Origin: JADFSZ01 sp022560555 [NCBI: PVC group bacterium]
GTDB taxonomy: Bacteria > GCA-001730085 > JADFSZ01
Direction: 5' to 3'
NCBI GenBank assembly: GCA_022560555.1
Contig: JADFSZ010000098.1
Location: 1 to 6,634, forward strand
DNA length: 6,634 bases
Within the stretch, counting starts at the first letter, position 1. Every line of letters begins with the position of its first letter. Of the stretch, positions 1 to 6,234 are shown one piece after another. A program made the position numbers and the translations under genes. Below the pieces are notes generated by a model. That model made no database searches. It was not told the origin of the DNA and saw only the letters and a list, made by a program, of their open reading frames with translations.

Positions 1-2
1 CA

Positions 3-902
3 TTTTCCAGCACAGGGGATACAGTTGAATTAGCCGCGCCCGGTGTCAATATCACATCAGTCAAGCTCGGAGGGGGATATGTTTCTTATAACGGAACATC
101 TATGGCATCCCCTCATGTGGCTGGTGTGGCCGCTCTCGTGATTCAATCCGGAATCACGGATAGCGACGGAGACGGAAATGTTGTCAATGAAGTTCGTGAA
201 CGTTTGCAGATAACCGCGGATGACTTGGGAGATCCGGGACGTGATCCGTATTTTGGTTTTGGACTTGTGGACGCGGCCGAAGCGTCAACCCCTATCGGTC
301 CTGTTAATCACGCGCCAACTGTCACAATCACTCAGCCGAACAATAGTGATACTTTTGATTCTTCTGTTGTAGTGGATTTTCAAGCGACAGCTGATGACCA
401 GGAAGAAGGTGATGTGAGCACGAATATTATTTGGAGCTCCAGCATCAATGGCATTATAGGGTCCGGTCCTTCAGTCGCGGTCGTCCTCAGCGATGGAGAG
501 CATACAATCACAGCCTCCGCGGATGACAGTGAAAACGCGACAGGCTCAGATTCGATCAATATCACTGTTGGAACACCCCCTCCACCTCCACCACAAACTG
601 CTCTTTCCGTCAGTGTCTCAACGGATAAACCTAGTTATGTGAAACGCGACAAAGTTCTTATCACCATTGTCGTCACGGATGGCACTAATGCCGTTGAGAG
701 TGCAAGCGTAAATGTGACTATCGCAACGGCTAACGGAAAAGGACTTGCGGGAAGCGGATTTACAAATAGCGATGGAATAGTGCTTTTCGAGTACAAAGTC
801 AATCCTAAGCGAGATGGTGTGGGCACATACAATGTGGATACCTTTGCCTCTAAATCCGGATTTGATTCCGGAGGAGCCTCAACCACATTTGATGTCAACT
901 AA
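3..902 (+). CDS. Subtilisin-like (S8) serine protease with Ig-like C-terminal modules, 5'-truncated
   Basis: This is the C-terminal 299 residues of a probable secreted S8 endopeptidase; the frame is open to the window's left edge, so the signal peptide, propeptide and the Asp and His of the catalytic triad lie outside. The nucleophile motif GTSMASPHVAG is visible at fragment residues 31-41, with Ser33 catalytic, preceded by the typical LAAPGVNI stretch. The catalytic domain ends around residue 95 (FGFGLVDAAEA). A DSDGDG acidic loop at 53-58 could bind calcium. Next come a PKD/cadherin-like beta module (about 100-189), a six-proline linker (192-197) and a second Ig-like module of the Big-1/invasin-like sort (about 200-299, beginning LSVSVSTDKPSYV). 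The protein stops right after this module, with no visible sorting tail or membrane anchor. Such modules usually aid substrate or surface binding. The protease call is firm; the exact Ig families are inferred. Confidence 0.93.
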   Translation, partial: FSSTGDTVELAAPGVNITSVKLGGGYVSYNGTSMASPHVAGVAALVIQSGITDSDGDGNVVNEVRERLQITADDLGDPGRDPYFGFGLVDAAEASTPIGPVNHAPTVTITQPNNSDTFDSSVVVDFQATADDQEEGDVSTNIIWSSSINGIIGSGPSVAVVLSDGEHTITASADDSENATGSDSINITVGTPPPPPPQTALSVSVSTDKPSYVKRDKVLITIVVTDGTNAVESASVNVTIATANGKGLAGSGFTNSDGIVLFEYKVNPKRDGVGTYNVDTFASKSGFDSGGASTTFDVN

Positions 903-932
903 CTAAAAACTTCACACAAAAAATATTTCTAT

Positions 933-969
933 AAGGGCAGATACATGTTATGCATCTGCCCTTTTTTTT
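933..969 (+). terminator. Intrinsic terminator after the subtilase gene
   Basis: AAGGGCAGAT (933-942) pairs with ATCTGCCCTT (954-963). One mismatch and three inner pairs close a GTT loop, and eight T residues (962-969) follow on the + strand. It lies 31 bases after the protease stop. The gene at 1004-1519 converges on it. In the minus direction the hairpin is followed only by an A/T-rich stretch rather than an immediate U-run, so it should work better on the + strand. Confidence 0.88.
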
Positions 970-1003
970 GCAAAAACAAACACAACAAAACATGCAAACA
1001 GAA

Positions 1004-1519
1004 TTAGCTTTTACTTTTCGCAAGCGAAAAAAAGCTTAAAACCCCGATTCCTAAAAAACTGTACAATGTGAGCCATAAGCCGTAAGCGATCTTGACTTCT
1101 AGCAAGAATTTACTCATATCAGTCGTGGTAATCTTAAAAAGAGCGAAAACAAAAACGGCAATGCCGGTAATACCGATCAAAATTTTAACAAAATCCATTT
1201 TACGAGCATAAGACCACAATGCGAGTAAAATCAATCCAAGACCCGGAACAAGCCAGACAAAGAAGCTTTTTTTATCCACATTTTTTACATCGGGAGCAAA
1301 AAACCTGATGATGGTAATGGCCAGACGAGAGGCATCACTATTCGCCCTAATGGGGATCTGAAAGCCGCTGATTTGATCCACAGTATTTTGACGCTTTCCT
1401 GTAAGCATTTTGGCAAACGTTCCAACGTGTGTCGACTCAACTGTCACCCACGGTAGAAAAAATGAAACAACAATCACAGCGACTAGAATTGTCACGACCT
1501 TATTGATTAAATGGCTCAT
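1004..1519 (-). CDS. Hypothetical four-helix integral membrane protein
   Basis: I do not recognise this 171-residue protein as a named family. Four hydrophobic segments are visible at about residues 7-25, 85-104, 111-130 and 145-165. After helix 1, which ends in FFLPWVTV, there is a roughly 55-residue polar loop containing ISGFQIPI. The pattern 'helix ending FLPW, polar loop with SGF or SGW, then three helices' recurs in many small uncharacterised bacterial membrane proteins; that is a resemblance, not a family assignment. The start is supported by AAGGAG (1525-1530 on this strand) with a 5-base gap to ATG. The gene stands alone, convergent with the protease and divergent from the sigma-factor gene, so context does not give a function. 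A possible A/T-rich -10 (TATAAAAT, complement of 1544-1551) lies close upstream, without a convincing -35. Confidence 0.8.
   Translation of the reverse strand: MSHLINKVVTILVAVIVVSFFLPWVTVESTHVGTFAKMLTGKRQNTVDQISGFQIPIRANSDASRLAITIIRFFAPDVKNVDKKSFFVWLVPGLGLILLALWSYARKMDFVKILIGITGIAVFVFALFKITTTDMSKFLLEVKIAYGLWLTLYSFLGIGVLSFFSLAKSKS
1006..1036 (-). repeat. Imperfect inverted repeat at the 3' end of the membrane-protein gene
   Basis: TTTTCGC (1015-1021) and GCGAAAA (1024-1030) pair across an AA loop. A 3-base bulge then leads to six further pairs (AGCTTT at 1006-1011 with AAAGCT at 1031-1036). The element covers the last codons and part of the stop codon of the minus-strand gene. It could be an RNA 3' stem or just a product of repeated Lys/Ser codons. 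No U-run follows directly, so it is not called a terminator. Confidence 0.35.
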
Positions 1520-1595
1520 ATCCGCTCCTTTTTGAATGGGCCTATTTTATATAAAACCGATGCAAACGAAAGGGATTTTATTGTATGATCTTGGG

Positions 1596-1629
1596 GGTAT
1601 AGGAATACCTTCGCGTATCGTATATACGC
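1596..1629. promoter_or_regulatory. Pair of short palindromes in the divergent intergenic region
   Basis: Two adjacent inverted repeats are visible: GGTAT-AGGA-ATACC (1596-1609) and GCGTAT-CGTAT-ATACGC (1613-1629). The second contains the perfect 10-bp palindrome CGTATATACG (1619-1628). Both use GTAT/ATAC arms and lie between the divergent starts at 1519 and 1761. They could be operator half-sites or RNA hairpins; the sequence alone does not decide. Confidence 0.35.
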
Positions 1630-1652
1630 AAAGTGCTGATAAAAATCGACTT

Positions 1653-1670
1653 AAACAATATAAATTGTTT
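1653..1670. promoter_or_regulatory. 18-bp inverted repeat next to the putative sigma-gene promoter
   Basis: AAACAAT (1653-1659) and ATTGTTT (1664-1670) are perfect reverse complements around the spacer ATAA. The right arm abuts and overlaps by one base the proposed -35 element at 1670-1675. A dimeric regulator bound here would sit just upstream of polymerase. The arms are A/T-rich in an A/T-rich stretch, so chance is possible. Confidence 0.4.
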
Positions 1671-1698
1671 GTAACTTTCGTTGCCTCCGGGTGTATTA
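1670..1698 (+). promoter_or_regulatory. Putative ECF-type (autoregulatory) promoter for the sigma-factor operon
   Basis: TGTAAC (1670-1675) followed by TTT, a C/G-richer spacer and then TGTATTA (1692-1698) resembles the two-block layout of many promoters read by ECF sigma factors, which often have an AAC-containing -35 and a CGTCTA-like -10. The -10 match is partial. The site lies about 60 bases before the sigma-gene ATG. Autoregulation is common among ECF factors and would explain its position, but this is inference from pattern. Confidence 0.45.
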
Positions 1699-1760
1699 AT
1701 GAGTGAGATGTATCCGGAGACGCTCAAAGCTTAAGCTGAACAAAGAAAGAAAAGGAAACG

Positions 1761-2360
1761 ATGGACGTCAACCTAAACACGCATAAAACCGATGAGGATC
1801 TCATGGGTGCCATAAAAATGGGAGACAAGACAGCCTTGGAGGAGATTTTCGGACGATACAAATCAAGAATTTTCCGATTTGCTTTTTCCATGCTTCGAAA
1901 CCGGGCTGACGCCGAAGACAGTACGGGGGATGTGTTTCTTTCGATTTATCGAAAAAGACACACCTTTAATACCGGCGCTTCTTTTTCACCTTGGATTTAT
2001 GCGATCTCGCGCAACCGGTGTCTGAATATGATCAGAAAAAAGAAAAAAATCTTTTTTATGAGCCTGTTCGGAACTCATACCGGGGGAGGAAAAGCGTCCG
2101 TCGATATTCCTGATGACCGAAGCACTCCATCTGAAGAAATGGAGAAAAAGGAACAAATACAACATGTTCGTCTGGCCATTGAACGATTGCCGTACGAACA
2201 ACGGGAAGCGATCACATTGAGACAATATCACGGATTTACTTATGATGACATCAGCCGGATTCTCGAATGTTCTTTGGAAAAAGTGAAAATCCTGATTTAC
2301 CGGGCCAAAGAACAGCTTCGACGGGATTTGGCGAGTTATATAAGGGAGGAGTCCCTATGA
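1761..2360 (+). CDS. RNA polymerase sigma factor, sigma-70 family (ECF type)
   Basis: This 199-residue protein has only the sigma2 and sigma4 domains, the layout of extracytoplasmic-function sigma factors. Sigma2 spans about residues 14-96 and includes a region 2.2-like DAEDSTGDVFLSIYRK (49-64), where most relatives have DAEDLTQEVF, followed by the FSPWIYAISRN segment (75-85). A lysine-rich stretch (93-96) leads into a roughly 35-residue linker. Sigma4 spans about 135-192: IERLPYEQREAITLR, then a helix-turn-helix (FTYDDISRILECSLEKVKILIYRAKEQLRR). It would direct core polymerase to a small set of promoters, possibly including its own. AAAGGA (1751-1756) lies four bases before the ATG. The stop overlaps the start of the next gene as ATGA, so the two are co-transcribed and probably translationally coupled. 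That neighbour carries an anti-sigma-like segment and is the likely regulator. Confidence 0.95.
   Translation: MDVNLNTHKTDEDLMGAIKMGDKTALEEIFGRYKSRIFRFAFSMLRNRADAEDSTGDVFLSIYRKRHTFNTGASFSPWIYAISRNRCLNMIRKKKKIFFMSLFGTHTGGGKASVDIPDDRSTPSEEMEKKEQIQHVRLAIERLPYEQREAITLRQYHGFTYDDISRILECSLEKVKILIYRAKEQLRRDLASYIREESL
2343..2356 (+). promoter_or_regulatory. Ribosome binding site inside a small hairpin, deciding the start at 2357
   Basis: AGGGA (2343-2347) and TCCCT (2352-2356) are perfect reverse complements. The loop GGAG (2348-2351) is the Shine-Dalgarno core, five bases before ATG 2357. This site supports starting the downstream protein at 2357 rather than at an upstream in-frame ATG. Ribosomes finishing the sigma gene would melt the stem, which fits translational coupling. 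Confidence 0.7.
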
Positions 2361-4459
2361 ACGAAGAACAGATCAAACAACTGATTGCCGCTTATGTGGA
2401 TGGAGAATTGACCGGAGACGAAAAAGATCTAGTCGAAAACTCCATTGCCGACTCCAAAAAGTGGCAAACGTATTATCAAGAGTTAACAGGGCTCAACAAA
2501 ATCCTTGATGATTGTCCTCAAGAATCCCTTTCTCCCGATAAGGAGATGGATATTCGCTCCCGGCTCACCCAGGAGACAAATAGAGAGGACAAAACCATGA
2601 ATACAAAATCAAACACAATGAAAATCGGTATTACGGGTGGCGCTTTTGTGATCATCACAGCTTTTTGCCTGATGATACTCCCTGAATATCAAAAAGAAAT
2701 TCCACAACTCACAAAATCCATTGCCGGTGGGAAAACCGATGAAGGAAGGATTGATTATAAAGAGAAGGCGGTTTTAAAAGATAAAGGTGAAAGTGTAAGT
2801 GAATCCGATATGTCTCAAGGTGCGGATTTGGAGCTGATGAGTCAGCCTGAGCTTCGTCGAGAATTTGCCAAAGAAGCGAAACTGATGAGTCAGAAGCGAA
2901 CTCGGAGTTTTGAGGTTGCATCAACGAGCCATTTAGCAGTCGCTCCCGCTTCTGAGATGTATGCAGAGGACTTTGCATATAGAGTAGACGCTCAATTGCA
3001 CTATGAACCCACAAGAGACTTTAACACCGAGGCGTATAACCGTATTTATGAAAATGAATTCAAGAGCGTTGTGGATGAAGCTCTTTCGACATTTTCGATT
3101 GATGTGGATACCGCTTCGTACAGCAATGTCCGGCGGTTTCTCACTCAAGGTCAATTTCCGATCGCGGATTCGGTACGGATAGAAGAATTGATCAATTATT
3201 TTTCATATCAATATCCTCAACCGGAAGGAGACAAACCGTTCTCAGTGTCGATCGACGGCGCCGTATGTCCGTGGAACACGGATCATCAGCTTGTGAGAAT
3301 CGGACTTCAAGGAAAAACACTTTTGGCCGAAGAAATCCCTCTGTCCAATCTTGTGTTTCTTCTGGATGTGTCCGGCTCCATGAACAGTCCGAACAAACTG
3401 CCTCTTCTCAAATCCGCACTCAAAATGCTGGTTAATCAGTTGTCAGCGAATGAAAAGGTAGCCATTGTTGTTTATGCGGGAGCGGCGGGTGTCGTGCTTG
3501 AATCCACGCCGGGGGATGATAAACAAAAGATCATCGCTGCCTTGGATCAACTGCAGGCCGGCGGATCCACAGCGGGCGGCGAAGGGATCAAACTGGCGTA
3601 TAAAATCGCGAAGAACAATCTGATTGTCGGCGGAAACAACCGCGTGATTTTGGCTACAGACGGGGACTTTAATATCGGCGCATCCAGTGACGCGGAAATG
3701 GAACGCTTGATCGAAGAAAAAAGAAAAGACGGGATCTTTCTCACAGTTCTCGGATTTGGGATGGGGAACTATAAAGATTCCAAGATGGAAATCATCGCGG
3801 ACAAAGGAAACGGAAACTATTTCTATATTGACACGGAACGTGAGGCCAAAAAAGTACTTGTCGAAGAACTAGGATCAACGTTGTTCACGATTGCCAAAGA
3901 TGTCAAAATTCAAGTTGAATTTAACCCGGCGAAAGTCAAAGCGTTTCGTTTGCTTGGTTATGAAAACCGTATTCTCGCGCATCAGGATTTTAATGATGAC
4001 ACCAAAGACGCGGGCGAAATCGGTGCCGGCCATACTGTAACAGTCCTTTATGAGATTGTTCCGGCGGACAGCCAGGAGCAATTTCAAGATGTGGATGACC
4101 TTAAATATCAAAAACAACAAATTGTCGAGAGCGATGACATAATGACGGTGAAATTGCGGTATAAAAATCCGGATGAAGACACCAGTCAGCTGATCGAGCA
4201 GGTGATCACCGAAAAGGATATTGCTAAAGAGTTGTCGGGTGATTTTCAGTTTGCGGCGTCTGTCGCGGAGTTTGGTATGATTCTCAGAGGCTCTGAATTT
4301 AAAGCAGATGCGACATATACGCATGTGATTCAATTGGCCGAACAATCCAAGGGCGAGGATAAATTTGGTTACCGGGCCGAGTTTATTGAGCTGGTCAAAA
4401 AAGCCCAGGGACTCGATACCCGTTCTGCGGATGGCGCAATCCAATTTAAAGGTCAATAA
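2357..4459 (+). CDS. Anti-sigma-like / YfbK-type von Willebrand factor A membrane protein
   Basis: This 700-residue protein has two parts. Residues 1-80 resemble the cytoplasmic domain of anti-sigma factors (IAAYVDGELTGDEKDLVENSI), but the usual zinc ligands HxxxCxxC are absent: the equivalent stretch reads SIADSKKW. One membrane helix spans about 89-108, followed by a charged linker to about residue 215. The rest is a full YfbK-family module: the N-terminal YfbK domain (about 220-325; EFKSVVDEALSTFSIDVDTASY), a VWA domain (about 330-505) with an intact MIDAS metal site (DVSGS 337-341, Thr405, Asp435), and the YfbK C-terminal domain (about 520-695; GYENRILAHQDFNDD, GEIGAGHTVTVLYEIVP). Predicted topology puts the N-terminus in the cytoplasm and the VWA part outside the membrane. 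The ATGA overlap with the sigma gene suggests that it binds and controls that sigma factor. The YfbK assignment is firm; the anti-sigma role is inferred. The family's biochemical function is not established. Confidence 0.92.
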   Translation: MNEEQIKQLIAAYVDGELTGDEKDLVENSIADSKKWQTYYQELTGLNKILDDCPQESLSPDKEMDIRSRLTQETNREDKTMNTKSNTMKIGITGGAFVIITAFCLMILPEYQKEIPQLTKSIAGGKTDEGRIDYKEKAVLKDKGESVSESDMSQGADLELMSQPELRREFAKEAKLMSQKRTRSFEVASTSHLAVAPASEMYAEDFAYRVDAQLHYEPTRDFNTEAYNRIYENEFKSVVDEALSTFSIDVDTASYSNVRRFLTQGQFPIADSVRIEELINYFSYQYPQPEGDKPFSVSIDGAVCPWNTDHQLVRIGLQGKTLLAEEIPLSNLVFLLDVSGSMNSPNKLPLLKSALKMLVNQLSANEKVAIVVYAGAAGVVLESTPGDDKQKIIAALDQLQAGGSTAGGEGIKLAYKIAKNNLIVGGNNRVILATDGDFNIGASSDAEMERLIEEKRKDGIFLTVLGFGMGNYKDSKMEIIADKGNGNYFYIDTEREAKKVLVEELGSTLFTIAKDVKIQVEFNPAKVKAFRLLGYENRILAHQDFNDDTKDAGEIGAGHTVTVLYEIVPADSQEQFQDVDDLKYQKQQIVESDDIMTVKLRYKNPDEDTSQLIEQVITEKDIAKELSGDFQFAASVAEFGMILRGSEFKADATYTHVIQLAEQSKGEDKFGYRAEFIELVKKAQGLDTRSADGAIQFKGQ
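2583..2599 (+). promoter_or_regulatory. Possible internal translation start within the VWA gene
   Basis: GAGAGGA (2583-2589) lies seven bases before an in-frame ATG (2597-2599, residue 81). The product from here would begin MNTKSNTMKIGI and run straight into the membrane helix, like the N-terminus of a stand-alone membrane-anchored YfbK protein. It could be used, or be a relic of a former gene start. Confidence 0.35.
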
Positions 4460-4488
4460 GAGCCTAGCTTGATCAATAACGTCATATT

Positions 4489-4522
4489 CATGGGAGGGCC
4501 AAAAGCCCTCCCATGCTTTTTT
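4489..4522 (+). terminator. Strong intrinsic terminator after the sigma/VWA operon
   Basis: CATGGGAGGGC (4489-4499) and GCCCTCCCATG (4505-4515) form a perfect 11-bp stem with a CAAAA loop, followed by C and six T residues (4517-4522). It begins 29 bases after the VWA stop and separates this operon from the glycosyltransferase operon. Confidence 0.95.
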
Positions 4523-4612
4523 AAAATCCTAATATTCATACAATTGTGTTTTATGAATTTGAAGGTAAGAGTAGGCCCGAAATTGATATAAGTATATAAA
4601 AATAAAGATCTT

Positions 4613-4621
4613 TGCTATAAT
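4613..4621 (+). promoter_or_regulatory. Extended -10 promoter for the glycosyltransferase operon
   Basis: TGCTATAAT is a perfect TATAAT hexamer (4616-4621) preceded by the TGn extension. No good -35 lies 16-18 bases upstream; the nearest TTGATA (4583-4588) is about 27 bases away. Extended -10 promoters often lack a -35. Transcription would begin near 4628, between the terminator and the gene. Confidence 0.6.
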
Positions 4622-4704
4622 ATTTTTTCGTGAAAAATCTAGGTTATGAGTTCTTTTTAATCGCTATATTCTGAGTGAAAGGCAAGAAGGATGAAGCAGA
4701 TGTC

Positions 4705-6234
4705 ATGGTAAAAAGAGACGTTTACATAGCCATTATACTATTTGCTTTAGGCATCGTGACACGCATCCCGTTTATGAGCAAAGTTTTTTATTATTGGGAT
4801 TGTGTCAACTATGCGCTGGCATTAGAAGATTTTAATGTTGCTGAAGGTCGTCCGGGAGCGCCGGGTTATTTCCTTTATATCATGTTGGGAAAGCTCATGC
4901 ATCTGGTTATCGATGACCCAAATGCATGTTTTGTTTGGCTTAGTGTCGTGGCATCAGGTTTAGGGGCCGCGCTCATATTTGTATTAGGAAATATGATGTT
5001 TTCGAGGTGCGTGGGCTTGAGCGCATCTCTTTTATTTTTGACCAGTCCTCTTGTATGGTTTCATGGCGAGATTGCATTTCCTTATGTTCTCGAAGGGACT
5101 CTAAGTGTTGCATTGGCGTGGTTGTGCTTTCAGACGTTAGGACAGCCACGGTTGGCCTATGGTATTGGGGGAGCTCTCTTGTTGGCTGTGTTGGGCGGTC
5201 TACGGCCACAGGGAATGATTTTTTTGTTTCCACTTTGGATTTATGGAATTCACAAACTTCGTCAGAGGGATATGCTTTTGACGCTATGTGGTTTGGGTAT
5301 GTTTGTCCTCATGTGGGTTGTTCCAATGGTAATATTGTCAGGGGGGTGGCTAGCCTATTACGATGCCATCCGGACGGGTAGTTCGACATTACAGGTTAGC
5401 TCCATCAAAGAATTTGGTATGAGTGTGTGGGAAAATAGCGAAAAATACTTTCGGTACCTGATGAAGGCTTGTACCATAGGATTAGGTGTTCTCGTTTTTG
5501 GAATTCCGCTTCTGGTAAAACACAAAAAAGTGTTTGAAAAAAAATCCACAAGAATTCTCCTTGCTTGGATTATTGGTCCTTCGTGCTTTTTTATTTTGAT
5601 ATATCTTGGAAATCCCGGCCACTTATTCACCTGTTTATTTGCGTATTTTTTGGTTGTGGCGATTGTTATTGAGCATCTTACGCGAAATAACAAAACTCTT
5701 GGAAGTATTCTGCTTGGGATTTGTATTTTTGTGAATATCGGTGTGTTCCTGGTTGATACTCATCCTGATCGTGTGTGGCACAAAAAAACATGGTATCGAG
5801 CATCCGATTTGCAAAAAAAGAATCAATATGTTTTAAATAAAATTGAGTATATTCGGGAAAATCTGGATCCGAAAAGCACGATTCTTCTTGCGGATACAGG
5901 AGGGTCGGGGCATGTGCCGCAGCTGGCGTACTATCTACCCCAATTTAGGACATATAGTTTTCTTGCTGTACGGGCACAGGGACAAAGAAGCGTGTTGTAT
6001 TCAAAGGGGGATAAAACACTTGCACAAATGGATATCGATAGCCCTTTTCTCATTCCGACGGAAGTAAAAACAATTGTTTTATTTGATTCCAAATACGAAA
6101 AAGCTTTTGATTTCTCATCAGGAGCCTATGCACGAATCAAGTTGTCCGATGGGGTGGAGATCGTTTTGACGTATCCTGAAAGCAATAATTATTTAGAAGT
6201 GGATTATCAGTCGTTATCATTGGTCAGATTATGA
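4705..6234 (+). CDS. GT-C fold polytopic glycosyltransferase-like membrane protein
   Basis: This 509-residue protein has about eleven membrane segments (about 5-23, 75-98, 103-118, 125-143, 150-165, 170-183, 190-211, 255-273, 283-301, 305-323 and 332-350) and a soluble C-terminal part from about 355. The first extracytoplasmic loop holds an acidic residue (YYWDCVNYAL, Asp32) and GRPGAPGYFLY (48-58). This matches the GT-C layout of PMT/ArnT- and DUF2723-like transferases, where a loop-1 Asp is catalytic and a PPGYP-like motif follows. Such enzymes move a sugar from a polyprenyl-phosphate donor to an acceptor on the outer face of the membrane. Donor and acceptor are not evident here. The start is uncertain: ATG 4705 has AAGGA 13 bases upstream and puts helix 1 at the N-terminus, while an in-frame GTG at 4675 would add ten charged residues but lacks a visible Shine-Dalgarno site. 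The gene overlaps the DprE1-like gene by ATGA. Confidence 0.85.
   Translation: MVKRDVYIAIILFALGIVTRIPFMSKVFYYWDCVNYALALEDFNVAEGRPGAPGYFLYIMLGKLMHLVIDDPNACFVWLSVVASGLGAALIFVLGNMMFSRCVGLSASLLFLTSPLVWFHGEIAFPYVLEGTLSVALAWLCFQTLGQPRLAYGIGGALLLAVLGGLRPQGMIFLFPLWIYGIHKLRQRDMLLTLCGLGMFVLMWVVPMVILSGGWLAYYDAIRTGSSTLQVSSIKEFGMSVWENSEKYFRYLMKACTIGLGVLVFGIPLLVKHKKVFEKKSTRILLAWIIGPSCFFILIYLGNPGHLFTCLFAYFLVVAIVIEHLTRNNKTLGSILLGICIFVNIGVFLVDTHPDRVWHKKTWYRASDLQKKNQYVLNKIEYIRENLDPKSTILLADTGGSGHVPQLAYYLPQFRTYSFLAVRAQGQRSVLYSKGDKTLAQMDIDSPFLIPTEVKTIVLFDSKYEKAFDFSSGAYARIKLSDGVEIVLTYPESNNYLEVDYQSLSLVRL

Noticed and set aside
1602-1607. GGAATA as the -35 of an ECF promoter
   Set aside because: It resembles the GGAAC-type -35, but no matching -10 block is visible at the right distance. 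It is better explained as part of the GGTAT/ATACC palindrome.
2267-2356. A 30-residue N-terminal extension of the VWA protein from an upstream in-frame ATG at 2267
   Set aside because: It would overlap the sigma gene by 94 bases with no ribosome site in front. ATG 2357 has an excellent GGAG site and the usual ATGA overlap, and the encoded extension does not look like part of an anti-sigma domain.
2834-2893. Two copies of CTGATGAGTCAG 48 bp apart in the linker of the VWA protein
   Set aside because: Both encode LMSQ in a low-complexity charged linker. There are only two copies and nothing suggests a function at the DNA level.
3875-4456. A 193-codon open frame on the minus strand within the VWA gene
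   Set aside because: It is antisense to the strongly conserved YfbK C-terminal domain. Its translation shows no recognisable domain, and it lacks a supporting start context.
4583-4588. TTGATA as the -35 of the glycosyltransferase promoter
   Set aside because: It is about 27 bases from the TATAAT, too far for a sigma-70 -35; the extended -10 is enough to explain the promoter.
4691-4711. A tiny upstream frame (MKQMSW) overlapping ATG 4705
   Set aside because: It is only six codons, and AAGG directly abuts its ATG, leaving no spacing for a ribosome site. It is most likely chance.
5007-5381. A 124-codon + strand frame inside the GT-C gene, and smaller ones at 5843-6067
   Set aside because: They are alternate-frame shadows of a clear polytopic membrane protein and have no coherent hydrophobic or motif pattern of their own.
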